A DNA stretch of 44,772 nt from Clostridiales bacterium (GCA_012728435.1 JAAYFC010000105.1:1-44772), one strand, 5' to 3'. Shown: positions 1-7,059, counted from the stretch's first letter. Translations and numbers: made by a program. The notes: generated by a model not told the origin, from the sequence alone.

Positions 1-22
1 ACTTCTTCTCGTTCTTGTGCAT
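1..22 (-). CDS. Start of a truncated reading frame, possibly an IS transposase
   Basis: On the minus strand an ATG at 22-20 opens the peptide MHKNEKK and leaves the window. An SD (AAGGAG) lies about 8 nt upstream, and the SD region is embedded in a GTCTGAG/CTCAGAC hairpin (24-30 with 42-48). The position just inside a putative IS end suggests the transposase gene. Seven codons cannot show function. Confidence 0.35.
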
Positions 23-142
23 TGTCTGAGCTCCTTTTCTTCTCAGACTAAACTCCACCAGCAATTTCGTCTCCTACTAACTTCCACCGCAACGTCCACT
101 GTGGAAGTTACTCTGTGAATTTACTGTGAATATTTGTTGACA
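1..142 (-). mobile_element. Probable terminal end of an IS21-like insertion sequence (partial)
   Basis: Read on the minus strand the tip at 142 begins TGTCAACA, as is usual for IS21-family ends. It is followed by repeated subterminal motifs: ATTCACAG twice, 11 bp apart (plus strand CTGTGAAT at 113-120 and 124-131), then GTGGAAGTT-type repeats (79-87, with inverted partner 101-109). A short reading frame begins at 22 behind an SD and runs off the window. The abiE promoter starts only about 10 bp beyond the tip. The family assignment rests on the end sequence and repeats alone, so it is tentative. Confidence 0.4.
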
Positions 143-151
143 CAATAGCGC

Positions 152-188
152 TTGATTTTCACCGTTTAATGGAGTATTATTCCATTAA
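152..188 (+). promoter_or_regulatory. Promoter and palindromic operator of the first abiE operon
   Basis: The -35 is TTGATT (152-157), the spacer is 17 bp and the -10 is TATTAT (175-180). A perfect inverted repeat TTAATGGA (166-173) / TCCATTAA (181-188) has its 7-bp spacer over the -10. AbiEi antitoxins are known to repress their own promoter through inverted repeats, so this is the likely AbiEi binding site. The SD GAGGTGAGA follows directly. Confidence 0.55.
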
Positions 189-199
189 GAGGTGAGAAT

Positions 200-784
200 A
201 TGATCAAGACCACTGCCATGCTCCTGGATGAATTACAAGACTACCGCTACCCTGCCAACAAGCTTGCTCGCATGGTTGAACAAGGGAGCGTTTTCCCGGT
301 CGTGCGGGGACTGTATGTAAGTGACAGCAAAACGCCAGGGCACTTGCTGGCAGCCAGCATCTATGGCCCTTCTTACCTATCGTTTGACTATGCGCTGTCC
401 TACTGGCATCTGATTCCCGAAGCAGTTTATGCTTATACCTCTGCCACCTATGATAAGAAGAAGAAAAGGCAATTCAAGACGGCATTCGGTTTGTTCACCT
501 ATCGGGATGTTCCAAAGCAAATGTTCCCTCTAGGTATTCAGATTGTGGAGGAAGGAAGCTATTCTTTTCTTATCGCCCAGCCTGAAAAGGCGTTATGTGA
601 CAAGCTTTACACCATATCGCCTGTAACGAGCCTTCAGGCATTCGAGGCTTTGCTGTTCAGCGATCTGCGTATTGACCGCGAGACCTTCCTAGAACTCGAC
701 ATGGAGAATCTAACACGCATAGCGCAGCTTTATCAAACGACCAACCATAAGCTATTGACCCGATATTTGAGGAGGGTTGCATGA
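200..784 (+). CDS. abiEi: AbiEi-family antitoxin / transcriptional autoregulator
   Basis: This 194-aa protein has the layout of AbiEi antitoxins of type IV toxin-antitoxin (TA) systems. An N-terminal winged-helix part (about residues 1-50, including VVRGLYV) precedes a C-terminal domain with the family-typical PEKALCDKLY stretch near residue 128. In characterised systems AbiEi represses the operon and counteracts the AbiEii nucleotidyltransferase; the operon acts in abortive phage defence and plasmid maintenance. The gene starts behind GAGGTGAGA and its stop overlaps the abiEii start as ATGA, so the two are translationally coupled. A perfect palindrome overlaps the -10. GC is lower than in the core genes. 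Family assignment is confident; activity is not shown. Confidence 0.82.
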   Translation: MIKTTAMLLDELQDYRYPANKLARMVEQGSVFPVVRGLYVSDSKTPGHLLAASIYGPSYLSFDYALSYWHLIPEAVYAYTSATYDKKKKRQFKTAFGLFTYRDVPKQMFPLGIQIVEEGSYSFLIAQPEKALCDKLYTISPVTSLQAFEALLFSDLRIDRETFLELDMENLTRIAQLYQTTNHKLLTRYLRRVA

Positions 785-1668
785 ACACCATCATTGGGCA
801 GATGCTGAAAGCTTACGACGAACATCCACAACTGGACAAAAGAAATGTGATGAAAGAAATCATGCAGGAGATGGTTTTATGTGGGCTGTCCAGAGCGGGT
901 TTCTTTAAGGATGCCGCCTTCTATGGTGGTACAGCGCTGCGTATTTTCTATGGTCTGGATCGGTTTTCCGAAGACCTGGATTTCTCATTGAAGGCAAAGA
1001 AGGATGACTTTGACCTCAGCGCCTATTTCCCTGTCCTGGAAAAGGAGATAGCAGCCTTTGGACTTCATGTGGACATCACAGAAAAGGTCAAAAGTGTTGA
1101 ATCCCAAGTTCAGTCTGCTTTCCTCAAGGGCAACACGAAAGAACATCTGCTGCTCTTCTATGGAGACCAGGCACTTTCTGGCATCCATGCCGGAGAGAAG
1201 ATACGAATCAAATTTGAAGTGGACACAGACCCACCAGTTCATGCCAGTTTTGAGCATCAGTACAGGCTGCTTCCCTCTCCTTATGAGGTTGCGCTATATG
1301 ACGCGCCCTCCTTGTTTGCAGGGAAAATCCACGCCGTCCTCTGCAGAGCCTGGAAGAACAGGGTCAAGGGTCGAGACCTTTATGACTATGTCTTCTTCTT
1401 ATCGAGAAAAACGCCAGTGAACTTGGCACACCTGCGGGCCCGACTTCAGCAAAGTGGATACCTGAAACCGGAGGAGAGATTTACTCTGGCAGGTCTCAAA
1501 ACCCACCTGAGCAACCGATTTGAGACCATCGATTACACCCAGGCTAAAGAAGATGTGATACCTTTCATTCGTAATCCTGACTCATTGGAAGTATGGAATG
1601 TTAGCTTCTTTAAACAAATCACCAGGCAGTTAGAAGTATCCCGAAAACCAAAATCATTAGATAGATAG
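781..1668 (+). CDS. abiEii: AbiEii-family nucleotidyltransferase toxin
   Basis: This 295-aa protein carries the DNA-polymerase-beta-like nucleotidyltransferase signature of AbiEii/AbiGii toxins: GGTALR at 49-54 and FSEDLDF at 62-68, the latter with the metal-binding acidic pair. A conserved KxxA/Lys-rich C-terminal region (about 183-205, with GKIHAVLCR) follows. Family members transfer nucleotides to RNA acceptors and stop growth when not balanced by AbiEi. It is coupled to abiEi by a 4-nt overlap and followed by a rho-independent terminator at 1694-1720. The length is normal for the family and no key motif is missing. A second, unrelated-looking AbiE pair lies 1.6 kb downstream. Confidence 0.85.
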   Translation: MNTIIGQMLKAYDEHPQLDKRNVMKEIMQEMVLCGLSRAGFFKDAAFYGGTALRIFYGLDRFSEDLDFSLKAKKDDFDLSAYFPVLEKEIAAFGLHVDITEKVKSVESQVQSAFLKGNTKEHLLLFYGDQALSGIHAGEKIRIKFEVDTDPPVHASFEHQYRLLPSPYEVALYDAPSLFAGKIHAVLCRAWKNRVKGRDLYDYVFFLSRKTPVNLAHLRARLQQSGYLKPEERFTLAGLKTHLSNRFETIDYTQAKEDVIPFIRNPDSLEVWNVSFFKQITRQLEVSRKPKSLDR

Positions 1669-1693
1669 TTTCTGTCCACAAAGCTAATAAACT

Positions 1694-1720
1694 GAGAAGT
1701 ACCTTCGGGGCTTCTCTTTT
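1694..1720 (+). terminator. Rho-independent terminator after abiEii
   Basis: The stem GAGAAG (1694-1699) / CTTCTC (1711-1716) is closed by a UUCG-like loop region and followed by TTTT. It lies 26 nt after the abiEii stop. Confidence 0.65.
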
Positions 1721-1812
1721 GATGTAGAAGGGTTTAGCAGAGTGACTCATGGAACTTAAAACAAAGGCACAAATTTGGCATCTGAGAACCGGAAAGGGAA
1801 GCCTTTTTGTTC

Positions 1813-1860
1813 TTGCCACCTCGTCGCAAAAAGTGTACGCTTTTTGCGACGAGGTGGCAA
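1813..1860 (+). repeat. Perfect 21-bp hairpin downstream of the abiE terminator
   Basis: Arms 1813-1833 and 1840-1860 are perfectly complementary over 21 bp with a 6-nt loop (TGTACG). The core GTCGCAAAAAGTG/CTTTTTGCGAC resembles the first helix of the structured repeats at 12497 and 30904. There is no T-tract, so it is not an obvious terminator. It may be a remnant of the same repeat family. The 312-nt gap 1669-1980 holds otherwise only the abiE terminator. Confidence 0.6.
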
Positions 1861-1980
1861 ATGTTCTAAGTATTTATTTAAGGAGTGCCAGTGTTTACGG
1901 TTTAGTTTCGCTTGTTGAATCGGCAGACCATTTATGAAAGGAAGTTGTTTGGAGCATCGCTCTGTGCGGGTGTTAGTAAG

Positions 1981-2457
1981 ATGATAAGGAGTCCATACGA
2001 ATATGCTGGAGCGCTGAGTTCAATATCAGGAGCGCTAACTATAATTGTTGGTCTGATGATTGTGAAACCTCCTCCCTCGAGTTTCTTGTTGTATTTAGGA
2101 AGCGGATTTCTTTTATCAGGGCTGGTAATGCTAATGCACAACGCGAAGTTTGCAAATCATCTAAAGCGTCTCAAGGGGACGGGAGTTGTTTATCCAGCAA
2201 TAATATTGTCAACTCACCAAGGAATAATGGGCTTTAAAATTAGCGGTTTTAGGTGCTTTTATGTAATATGTAGCTTTTGTGATAAGGATGGGTTAACTCG
2301 ATATGCTGCGAGCCGGCTACTTTGCGCAAGGAAAGATGCAAGTTTTCTTTGGCCTTCTTTATCTAAAGATGGGAATACACAAATCAGCCTTACAGCAAGT
2401 GTTTATGTCAATAGGGGTGACCCAAATGATTATGCAGTATTTGTTGTGAGGAAATGA
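1981..2457 (+). CDS. Hypothetical small membrane protein
   Basis: The reading frame from ATG 1981 gives 158 aa. Two hydrophobic stretches (about residues 9-28 and 37-54) could form a transmembrane hairpin, followed by a soluble C-terminal part with several cysteines. I do not recognise the family. No convincing SD precedes the ATG, and a TTG at 1912 could extend it by 23 residues. It lies between the abiE operon and an integrase remnant in AT-rich island DNA, so it may be island cargo or a decaying gene. Confidence 0.4.
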   Translation: MIRSPYEYAGALSSISGALTIIVGLMIVKPPPSSFLLYLGSGFLLSGLVMLMHNAKFANHLKRLKGTGVVYPAIILSTHQGIMGFKISGFRCFYVICSFCDKDGLTRYAASRLLCARKDASFLWPSLSKDGNTQISLTASVYVNRGDPNDYAVFVVRK

Positions 2458-2519
2458 CCATTGGCAACTTCTCTAGCAATATGGTTTCCGTTTAGCTAAT
2501 ATGTGGTTTAATATAATAG

Positions 2520-2690
2520 TTTAAGCTGAACAACGGTGACCTGAAAGCCACCCAAGGTGATACAGGGTATGCAGAGATTGACATGCTCACCAGTGTCTAC
2601 GCACATATCCTGGATGAGAACTGGAAAATCAATGCGCAAAAACCTGAATCATCATTCTATGCGAACCATAACCGATGCAACACTCAGGCA
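2520..2690 (+). pseudogene. C-terminal remnant of a tyrosine recombinase (integrase)
   Basis: Translation from 2520 reads FKLNNGDLKATQGDTGYAE, then IDMLTSVYAHILDENW and KINAQ. This matches the very C-terminus of phage/ICE tyrosine integrases, including the region of the nucleophilic tyrosine (VYAHILD). A stop (TAG 2517-2519) immediately precedes the match, and the catalytic R and HxxR parts are absent, so only about 50 residues survive. The frame stays open through the following terminator to 2861. The stump sits just before a terminator and a tRNA-3'-end-like sequence, the normal place for an integrase gene at an element boundary. Confidence 0.7.
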
Positions 2691-2705
2691 GGGAGTGACC
2701 AGAAA

Positions 2706-2735
2706 AAACCCGCAGACATCTTCATCTGCGGGTTT
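2706..2735 (+). terminator. Terminator between integrase remnant and att-like site
   Basis: Perfect 11-bp stem AAACCCGCAGA (2706-2716) / TCTGCGGGTTT (2725-2735) with an 8-nt loop. The A and T runs on both sides allow termination in either direction. Confidence 0.7.
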
Positions 2736-2778
2736 GTGGCGTTCCCGTCGGGACTTATACCCAAGGCCTATCGCTTTA
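2736..2778. other. tRNA-Arg 3'-half mimic (old attachment-site junction)
   Basis: 2736-2747 (GTGGCGTTCCCG) is identical to 6956-6967, the 3' end of tRNA-Arg. Further on, GGCCTATCGCTTTAGGAG (about 2764-2781) parallels GGCCTTTCGCTTAGGAG of the tRNA variable/anticodon region. The orientation is the same as in the tRNA. The T-loop part has diverged, so it is not a functional tRNA. This is what a tandem integration at the tRNA 3' end leaves behind. Confidence 0.55.
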
Positions 2779-2923
2779 GGAGCTCTTCCGAACCAATTTC
2801 GCCTGGTTCCATGGGATGTTGCCTGATGCTGCAAAACCCATACGGTACAAGGGAAATCTGAGGTTTGTTTGTTTTCTGGTGTTGCCCCGTGACGCCTGCT
2901 TTCACCCCGTTTCAAATCGTCCT

Positions 2924-3033
2924 CTTAGCAAACTCTTAGCAAGAACGCCTTCCCGCAATCCCAATCCCCAAAGAAATTTTGAACCGGTTTCAAAGGCAAG
3001 ACATGACACTCGTCTTAGCAAACACTTAGAAAA
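2924..3033 (+). repeat. Paired direct repeats, candidate integrase arm-type sites
   Basis: CTTAGCAAA at 2924-2932 and CTTAGCAAG at 2935-2943 are 11 bp apart. CTTAGCAAA at 3014-3022 and CTTAGAAAA at 3025-3033 are again 11 bp apart, and the two pairs are 90 bp apart. The one-helical-turn spacing and the position about 180 bp from the att-like junction fit arm-type binding sites of a tyrosine integrase. The rest of 2458-3156 holds no supportable gene. Confidence 0.45.
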
Positions 3034-3156
3034 AGGGGCAGTTTTCGGGCGAAATCGGCTCTTTTTCTTGGTCTGGGAAGCGGAAGGTCGGAATCGGTGT
3101 ATTTTGGTGCTAGTATGGAGCCTGAAATTAGCGGCATTGTTTCATGGTTGGTTTCT

Positions 3157-3195
3157 AAATTTCGGTGAACCACACAGAACTATTCACTCAAATTT
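3157..3195. promoter_or_regulatory. Upstream operator (inverted repeat 1) of the second abiE operon
   Basis: AAATTTCGGTGAA (3157-3169) and TTCACTCAAATTT (3183-3195) form an imperfect inverted repeat with 13-nt spacer, just upstream of the -35. The same arm sequence recurs in the second inverted repeat. This matches the two-site autoregulation known for AbiEi. Confidence 0.55.
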
Positions 3196-3205
3196 GCGAT
3201 TCCGA

Positions 3206-3234
3206 TTGACTGAACGCCCATAAGATGCTAATAT
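3206..3234 (+). promoter_or_regulatory. Promoter of the second abiE operon
   Basis: -35 TTGACT (3206-3211), 17-bp spacer, -10 TAATAT (3229-3234). It is near consensus and flanked on both sides by the two inverted-repeat operators. Confidence 0.7.
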
Positions 3235-3239
3235 GTTTT

Positions 3240-3280
3240 CAAATCTCGGTGAATATTGAATTTCAATTCATCGAAATTTG
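3240..3280. promoter_or_regulatory. Downstream operator (inverted repeat 2) of the second abiE operon
   Basis: CAAATCTCGGTGAAT (3240-3254) and ATTCATCGAAATTTG (3266-3280) form a near-perfect 15-bp inverted repeat with 11-nt spacer. It lies between the -10 and the SD, where a bound regulator would block transcription. Confidence 0.6.
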
Positions 3281-3291
3281 AGAGGGTGAAG

Positions 3292-4044
3292 ATGGTAACA
3301 CAAAACATCAGGCAGCTCATCTTGCACAAGTATCAGTCAGGCACTGCTAAGACATCAGACATTATTAAGTATATACTGTCCCATAACCCTGATGTTCCCC
3401 CAGCAACTATCAACTGGGTCTTATACAATATGGTCAAAAACCAGGAAGTGGTTCGTGCCGGACGGGGTATCTACTCCTTTGACACCAAACCGATTTGGCA
3501 ACCTGCCCTTAGCGAATTTGCAAAAAACATGGTTTCAATCATGAGTGCCCAACTTCCTTATTTGCAGGCAACAATTACGGACAGTTCCGTACTTCGTGAG
3601 TTCATGGTGCAACAACCGTTTTCGTTTTCCGTCATTGTGGAGGTGCCTATTCGCCTCATTGACAGCGTTGTACAAAAATTGAATGATGCCGGCATCAAGG
3701 CGTTCAGCAAAGCTAACCACAGTCTGGCAGAACTCTATGTGAAGGATGATACGTCCGTCTATGTAACGAAAACAGTTCAAACAACGGCGTTACTGACTTA
3801 TGAGGGAAAAATCAACACGTCTCGGCTGGAGAAAATCTTGGTGGATGCGCTGGCGGAACCGGAACTGTATGCTCAGTTTCAGGGGTGGGAACTGGAGAAT
3901 ATTTATGAAAACGCTTCTGAAGCTTATGCCCTGAACTACTCTCAGATGCTAAAATACGCAACAAACCGAGGGAAACGTCCGGCTGCCGAAGAACTGCTTA
4001 AAGGCAGCAAATCATATCAAAAGTACCTGGAGGTTGCCCTATGA
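3292..4044 (+). CDS. abiEi: AbiEi-family antitoxin / regulator (second system)
   Basis: A 250-aa protein starting at ATG 3292 behind SD GAGAGGGTGA; an upstream TTG at 3256 lies inside the operator and is not chosen. The N-terminus is a winged-helix domain (about residues 15-60, ending RAGRGIYSF), typical of larger AbiEi proteins. The rest resembles the C-terminal antitoxin region (KILVDALAEPELYAQFQGWE near residue 180). It probably represses its promoter through the flanking inverted repeats and neutralises the downstream nucleotidyltransferase. It overlaps that gene as ATGA. It is longer than and clearly diverged from the AbiEi at 200-784, so the two systems are not a recent duplication. Confidence 0.75.
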   Translation: MVTQNIRQLILHKYQSGTAKTSDIIKYILSHNPDVPPATINWVLYNMVKNQEVVRAGRGIYSFDTKPIWQPALSEFAKNMVSIMSAQLPYLQATITDSSVLREFMVQQPFSFSVIVEVPIRLIDSVVQKLNDAGIKAFSKANHSLAELYVKDDTSVYVTKTVQTTALLTYEGKINTSRLEKILVDALAEPELYAQFQGWELENIYENASEAYALNYSQMLKYATNRGKRPAAEELLKGSKSYQKYLEVAL

Positions 4045-5123
4045 TTAAGGAAAGTTCATTCACTCAGGAATGGGTTGCTGCGGTCAACGGGCAGCATGGC
4101 TTGGGGCGGTCAGAAGCGCAGCTTAAGAACTTTGAAAAGGCAATCATGGCATTGCATCTGTTGGAGCAACTATCCCTCACCGACTTGCCCTTCATTTTCA
4201 AGGGAGGCACGTCTTTATTACTGCTGCTTCAGGAAGTGCACCGATTCTCTGTAGACATTGATATCATGGTCGAGCCTGGCATTGACGAGAAGAAGATTGT
4301 AGCCGCCCTTAGTGCCGTGATGGAGAATAGCACTCGCTTCGCCTACTTCCAGAAAGATCCTGGCCGTGGATCAACTCGGATTCAGCATTTCCGATTCTAC
4401 TACAAGCCCTTTGTTGAACCGCTTGCTGACAATCCTCTTCCCTATATATTGCTAGATGTTGCAAAGGCAGCGAATCCATATACCCAATTGATGGATGTAC
4501 CCATCAGAACTTCATTGCTTGATACTTCAGAGCCGTTAGGGCACGTTAGCATTCCCAGCGCTGATTGTCTGCTGGCAGATAAGCTGACTGCCTTTGCTCC
4601 CGAAACCATCGGGGTTCCCATCACGGCAGAACCTGGGCATCGCCCAAAGAGGGTGGAGGCACTCAAGCAGTTGTTTGATGTCAGCAATCTATTCGATATC
4701 TGCACCGACCTTCAGGAAATACGCCAAACATACCATCAGGTAGCAACGCAAGAAGCCCAAGCCCGTGGATTAACCATTGCACCCGACGATGCGCTAAAGG
4801 ACACGCTTAAGTATGCTCTGCTTCTTGGGAACAGGGATGAATCGCATTCTCCTTTGTATGAGCAGCTTTCAAAAGGAATCCCGGAATTTCGCAAATTTGT
4901 GGCCAACCGGTCTTTCTCAGACTTGGATGCTGCCAGGTGTGCGGGCAAGATTGCCTATCTTGTGCGCTTGATTAGGGCGACGGATAGACAAGCAATTGAG
5001 CGTTTCTCACCTGATACTGATATGTCGGAATGGCATATCCCTGAGAGTAAAAATCAAGGAATCAGTGACCTTAAGATGCTGGATCCTGAAGCGTATTTTT
5101 ATTGGTGCCTTGCGCTTGCATAA
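4041..5123 (+). CDS. abiEii: AbiEii-family nucleotidyltransferase toxin (second system)
   Basis: A 360-aa protein with the AbiEii nucleotidyltransferase motifs GGTSLL (55-60) and RFSVDIDIM (68-76), and a conserved ADKLTAFAPETIG stretch near residue 180. In family members these bind NTP and metal and modify RNA, arresting growth. The start overlaps the regulator stop by 4 nt. It is longer than the first AbiEii of this window and only shares the motifs. No terminator with a good T-tract is seen before the next gene at 5191, so read-through into it is possible. Confidence 0.82.
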   Translation: MIKESSFTQEWVAAVNGQHGLGRSEAQLKNFEKAIMALHLLEQLSLTDLPFIFKGGTSLLLLLQEVHRFSVDIDIMVEPGIDEKKIVAALSAVMENSTRFAYFQKDPGRGSTRIQHFRFYYKPFVEPLADNPLPYILLDVAKAANPYTQLMDVPIRTSLLDTSEPLGHVSIPSADCLLADKLTAFAPETIGVPITAEPGHRPKRVEALKQLFDVSNLFDICTDLQEIRQTYHQVATQEAQARGLTIAPDDALKDTLKYALLLGNRDESHSPLYEQLSKGIPEFRKFVANRSFSDLDAARCAGKIAYLVRLIRATDRQAIERFSPDTDMSEWHIPESKNQGISDLKMLDPEAYFYWCLALA

Positions 5124-5190
5124 GTTTACATGTGCCAAGTTGTTATCTAGAATGCTGATTGTATCAATCTATATCTCATGAGGAGGTTCT

Positions 5191-6783
5191 ATGAGATTTA
5201 GTAAACACCGTACTCAGATGACAGTTTGCATACTCTTGATTATTGTGCTGCTCGCTTCCACTTTGAATGCCCTGCAAACGGAAGCAGGCCCCGGCACCGA
5301 ACCACTGACCTTTGATTACTCCGCGGAAGATGGCTATCAGGGCGACTATATCGTCGTTCTGAACAGTAACTATCCTATGGGGAGAAGGCTCAGCACAGGC
5401 TTCCTCAACAAGTTAATTGAAACAGATATTCCGGTTCTTGATGTTGGGGACAACCGAGTGCCTGATCCCAATATTTATAGAAGCAAGGCCTATCAAATGG
5501 ATGACCCTTACACATCCAAGGTAGCCGATGGCCAGATGCTTGAGCGCAACAGTTGGGATGTCGGGTCGCAGAGGAACTTTATTGTTGAAAGAACTTCTAC
5601 ATCACCTGGAGGTAAGAGCATTGCCTTTCAGGTGCTGGCAGTCGGGAAATTTTGCAGGATTTGGACACCGCTGAACCCTGACTATTACCCGCTGGATGAG
5701 ATTGACCTGACCTACGCGCAAAAGGCTGCAAACGAATTTGATGCGCAGTTCCCACATACCACGAGGGTTTTTGGCGATTTTCTGGACCTGTGTGAAGACG
5801 GCCTAGTCAACCTTCTTTTTTACAACATCGACAGCCCGCTGATCAGCGGCATCACCTATCCACAAGACCTGTACGACCAGGTGACTGTCCGTGGGCAGCT
5901 GGCTGATAGCAACGCCGCCCCGATGATTCACATAGATACCTTAGGCATTGCCGGCATCGTCCGGATTGACGCCAGAATGGAAGAATCGCATGATATCACC
6001 AGGTGCTTTCCCGTGATGACCCATGAGTTTCAGCATTTGATCTATGAGTCAAAGCGCTACCGTGACCCCGACTACCGGGCATACTGGGAAGCGCAAGAAA
6101 AGCAAAGCATCTACTTGAGCAACCTGGAGAACGAGACTTGGATGACGGAGCATTTGTCCGCAGCAGCTGCTATTCTCCGCTACCCAAGGATCTTCCGGGA
6201 TGATTATGTGCCCTATTGGTACGACCGAAACGCAAACTACGAAGATGTCTGCCATCATTTTTCCCGGCATGCTGAGGTAGCAGCAAACAAAAACTACATG
6301 ATTCAAAGAGGGCGTACCATCTATCAGTGGAAAGGTGATAAAGACGACTACTCCCTGGTTGCTTTTCTTGCGCAGTTCGCCTACACGAGGGGCGGAGAAG
6401 AGGTGTTTCAGAAAGCCTGGGAAATCTGGGATGGGTTGCGGGACAAGTCTGGGAAACCCAAGCCCGTGCAAGCGGTGGCTGAGGCTCTGGGCTATATGGA
6501 CTTTGCCAGTTTCCATCAGGACTTTGTGCTGTCTTTCCTTTTTAACGATGCGGCGTCTGAGGGCGGCAGGTATCGTTTATTTTTTGACCAGGGAGATGGT
6601 GACCCAGGACAAATGCAGGAAGCACTTTCCTTGCTGAAGCCTCCAATCATTACCGGCAATGAGGCCAAGATTGAGGTGGGCGGCTATGTGGTGTTCAAGC
6701 CGATTGGCGGAGTGTATGTTCCACCGATTACTGCGATGGAAGGACTGCAATACGTCGGCATAACAGTAAATGAGCTGGATTAG
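5191..6783 (+). CDS. Secreted zinc metalloprotease, M30 (hyicolysin)-like
   Basis: A 530-aa protein starting behind a strong SD (AGGAGG at 5180-5185). A signal peptide or anchor with hydrophobic core covers about residues 9-27. HEFQH at 278-282 is the zincin HExxH motif, and ENETWMTE at 313-320 fits the downstream glutamate ligand of M30-type gluzincins. The enzyme would act outside the cell on unknown proteins. It is the last island gene before the tRNA. It follows the second AbiE operon by 67 nt without a clear terminator. The role as phage-defence partner or unrelated cargo cannot be told from sequence. Confidence 0.6.
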   Translation: MRFSKHRTQMTVCILLIIVLLASTLNALQTEAGPGTEPLTFDYSAEDGYQGDYIVVLNSNYPMGRRLSTGFLNKLIETDIPVLDVGDNRVPDPNIYRSKAYQMDDPYTSKVADGQMLERNSWDVGSQRNFIVERTSTSPGGKSIAFQVLAVGKFCRIWTPLNPDYYPLDEIDLTYAQKAANEFDAQFPHTTRVFGDFLDLCEDGLVNLLFYNIDSPLISGITYPQDLYDQVTVRGQLADSNAAPMIHIDTLGIAGIVRIDARMEESHDITRCFPVMTHEFQHLIYESKRYRDPDYRAYWEAQEKQSIYLSNLENETWMTEHLSAAAAILRYPRIFRDDYVPYWYDRNANYEDVCHHFSRHAEVAANKNYMIQRGRTIYQWKGDKDDYSLVAFLAQFAYTRGGEEVFQKAWEIWDGLRDKSGKPKPVQAVAEALGYMDFASFHQDFVLSFLFNDAASEGGRYRLFFDQGDGDPGQMQEALSLLKPPIITGNEAKIEVGGYVVFKPIGGVYVPPITAMEGLQYVGITVNELD

Positions 6784-6820
6784 ATAGCATGCACAAAGAG
6801 GTGAGAGCAATCGCGAAAAG

Positions 6821-6850
6821 AAAAAAACCGTAGAAGTGTTGCTTCTACGG
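6821..6850 (-). terminator. Terminator downstream of tRNA-Arg (minus strand)
   Basis: Perfect 9-bp stem CCGTAGAAG (6828-6836) / CTTCTACGG (6842-6850). On the minus strand it is followed by seven U's (6821-6827). It would end the tRNA transcript after its 3' end. Confidence 0.65.
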
Positions 6851-6853
6851 CGT

Positions 6854-6905
6854 TTGTGGCACTCCTGGGCAAGGTCGAACTGCCGGCAACCTGCTAGGTG
6901 GAAGC
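6854..6905 (-). other. Degenerate tRNA 3'-half-like sequence
   Basis: On the minus strand the segment ends CAGGAGTGCCA, preceded by a T-arm-like unit with the loop TTCGACC and a near-complementary 5-bp stem. No matching 5' half or anticodon arm is found. Like the junction at 2736, it follows a terminator whose end reads GTTTGTGGC. It may be another old integration scar. Confidence 0.3.
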
Positions 6906-6925
6906 GCAGTAAATGAAGAAAACGC

Positions 6926-6953
6926 CAGGATCCCTTACAGGGCCTGCCTTTTT
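6926..6953 (+). terminator. Plus-strand terminator before tRNA-Arg
   Basis: CAGG (6926-6929) + CCCT (6932-6935) pair with AGGG (6939-6942) + CCTG (6943-6946), with a 2-nt bulge. TTTTT follows at 6949-6953. It would stop plus-strand transcripts from the protease gene and protect the antisense tRNA. Confidence 0.5.
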
Positions 6954-6956
6954 AAG

Positions 6957-7033
6957 TGGCGTTCCCGCCGTGATTCGAACACGGGGCCTTTCGCTTAGGA
7001 GGCGAACGCTCTATCCTGCTGAGCTACGGGAAC
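6957..7033 (-). tRNA. tRNA-Arg (anticodon CCT)
   Basis: The minus-strand cloverleaf has acceptor GTTCCCG/CGGGAAC, D-arm TAGCTCAGC, anticodon stem TTCGC/GCGAA with loop CTCCTAA (anticodon CCT, reads AGG), and T-arm CCGTG TTCGAAT CACGG. It has discriminator G and an encoded CCA (plus strand TGGC at 6957-6960). Its 3' end faces the island region on the left, making it the probable integration target. Confidence 0.95.
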
Positions 7034-7059
7034 ATCCTGCGCTTGCGCGCAGCAAACGA

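Noticed and set aside
1749..1937. 62-codon open frame after the abiE terminator
   Set aside because: It runs through the perfect 21-bp hairpin, lacks an SD and has no recognisable protein features.
2557..3223. Several open frames between the integrase remnant and the second abiE operon
   Set aside because: They overlap the terminator, the att-like site and arm-type repeats, have no SD and look non-coding.
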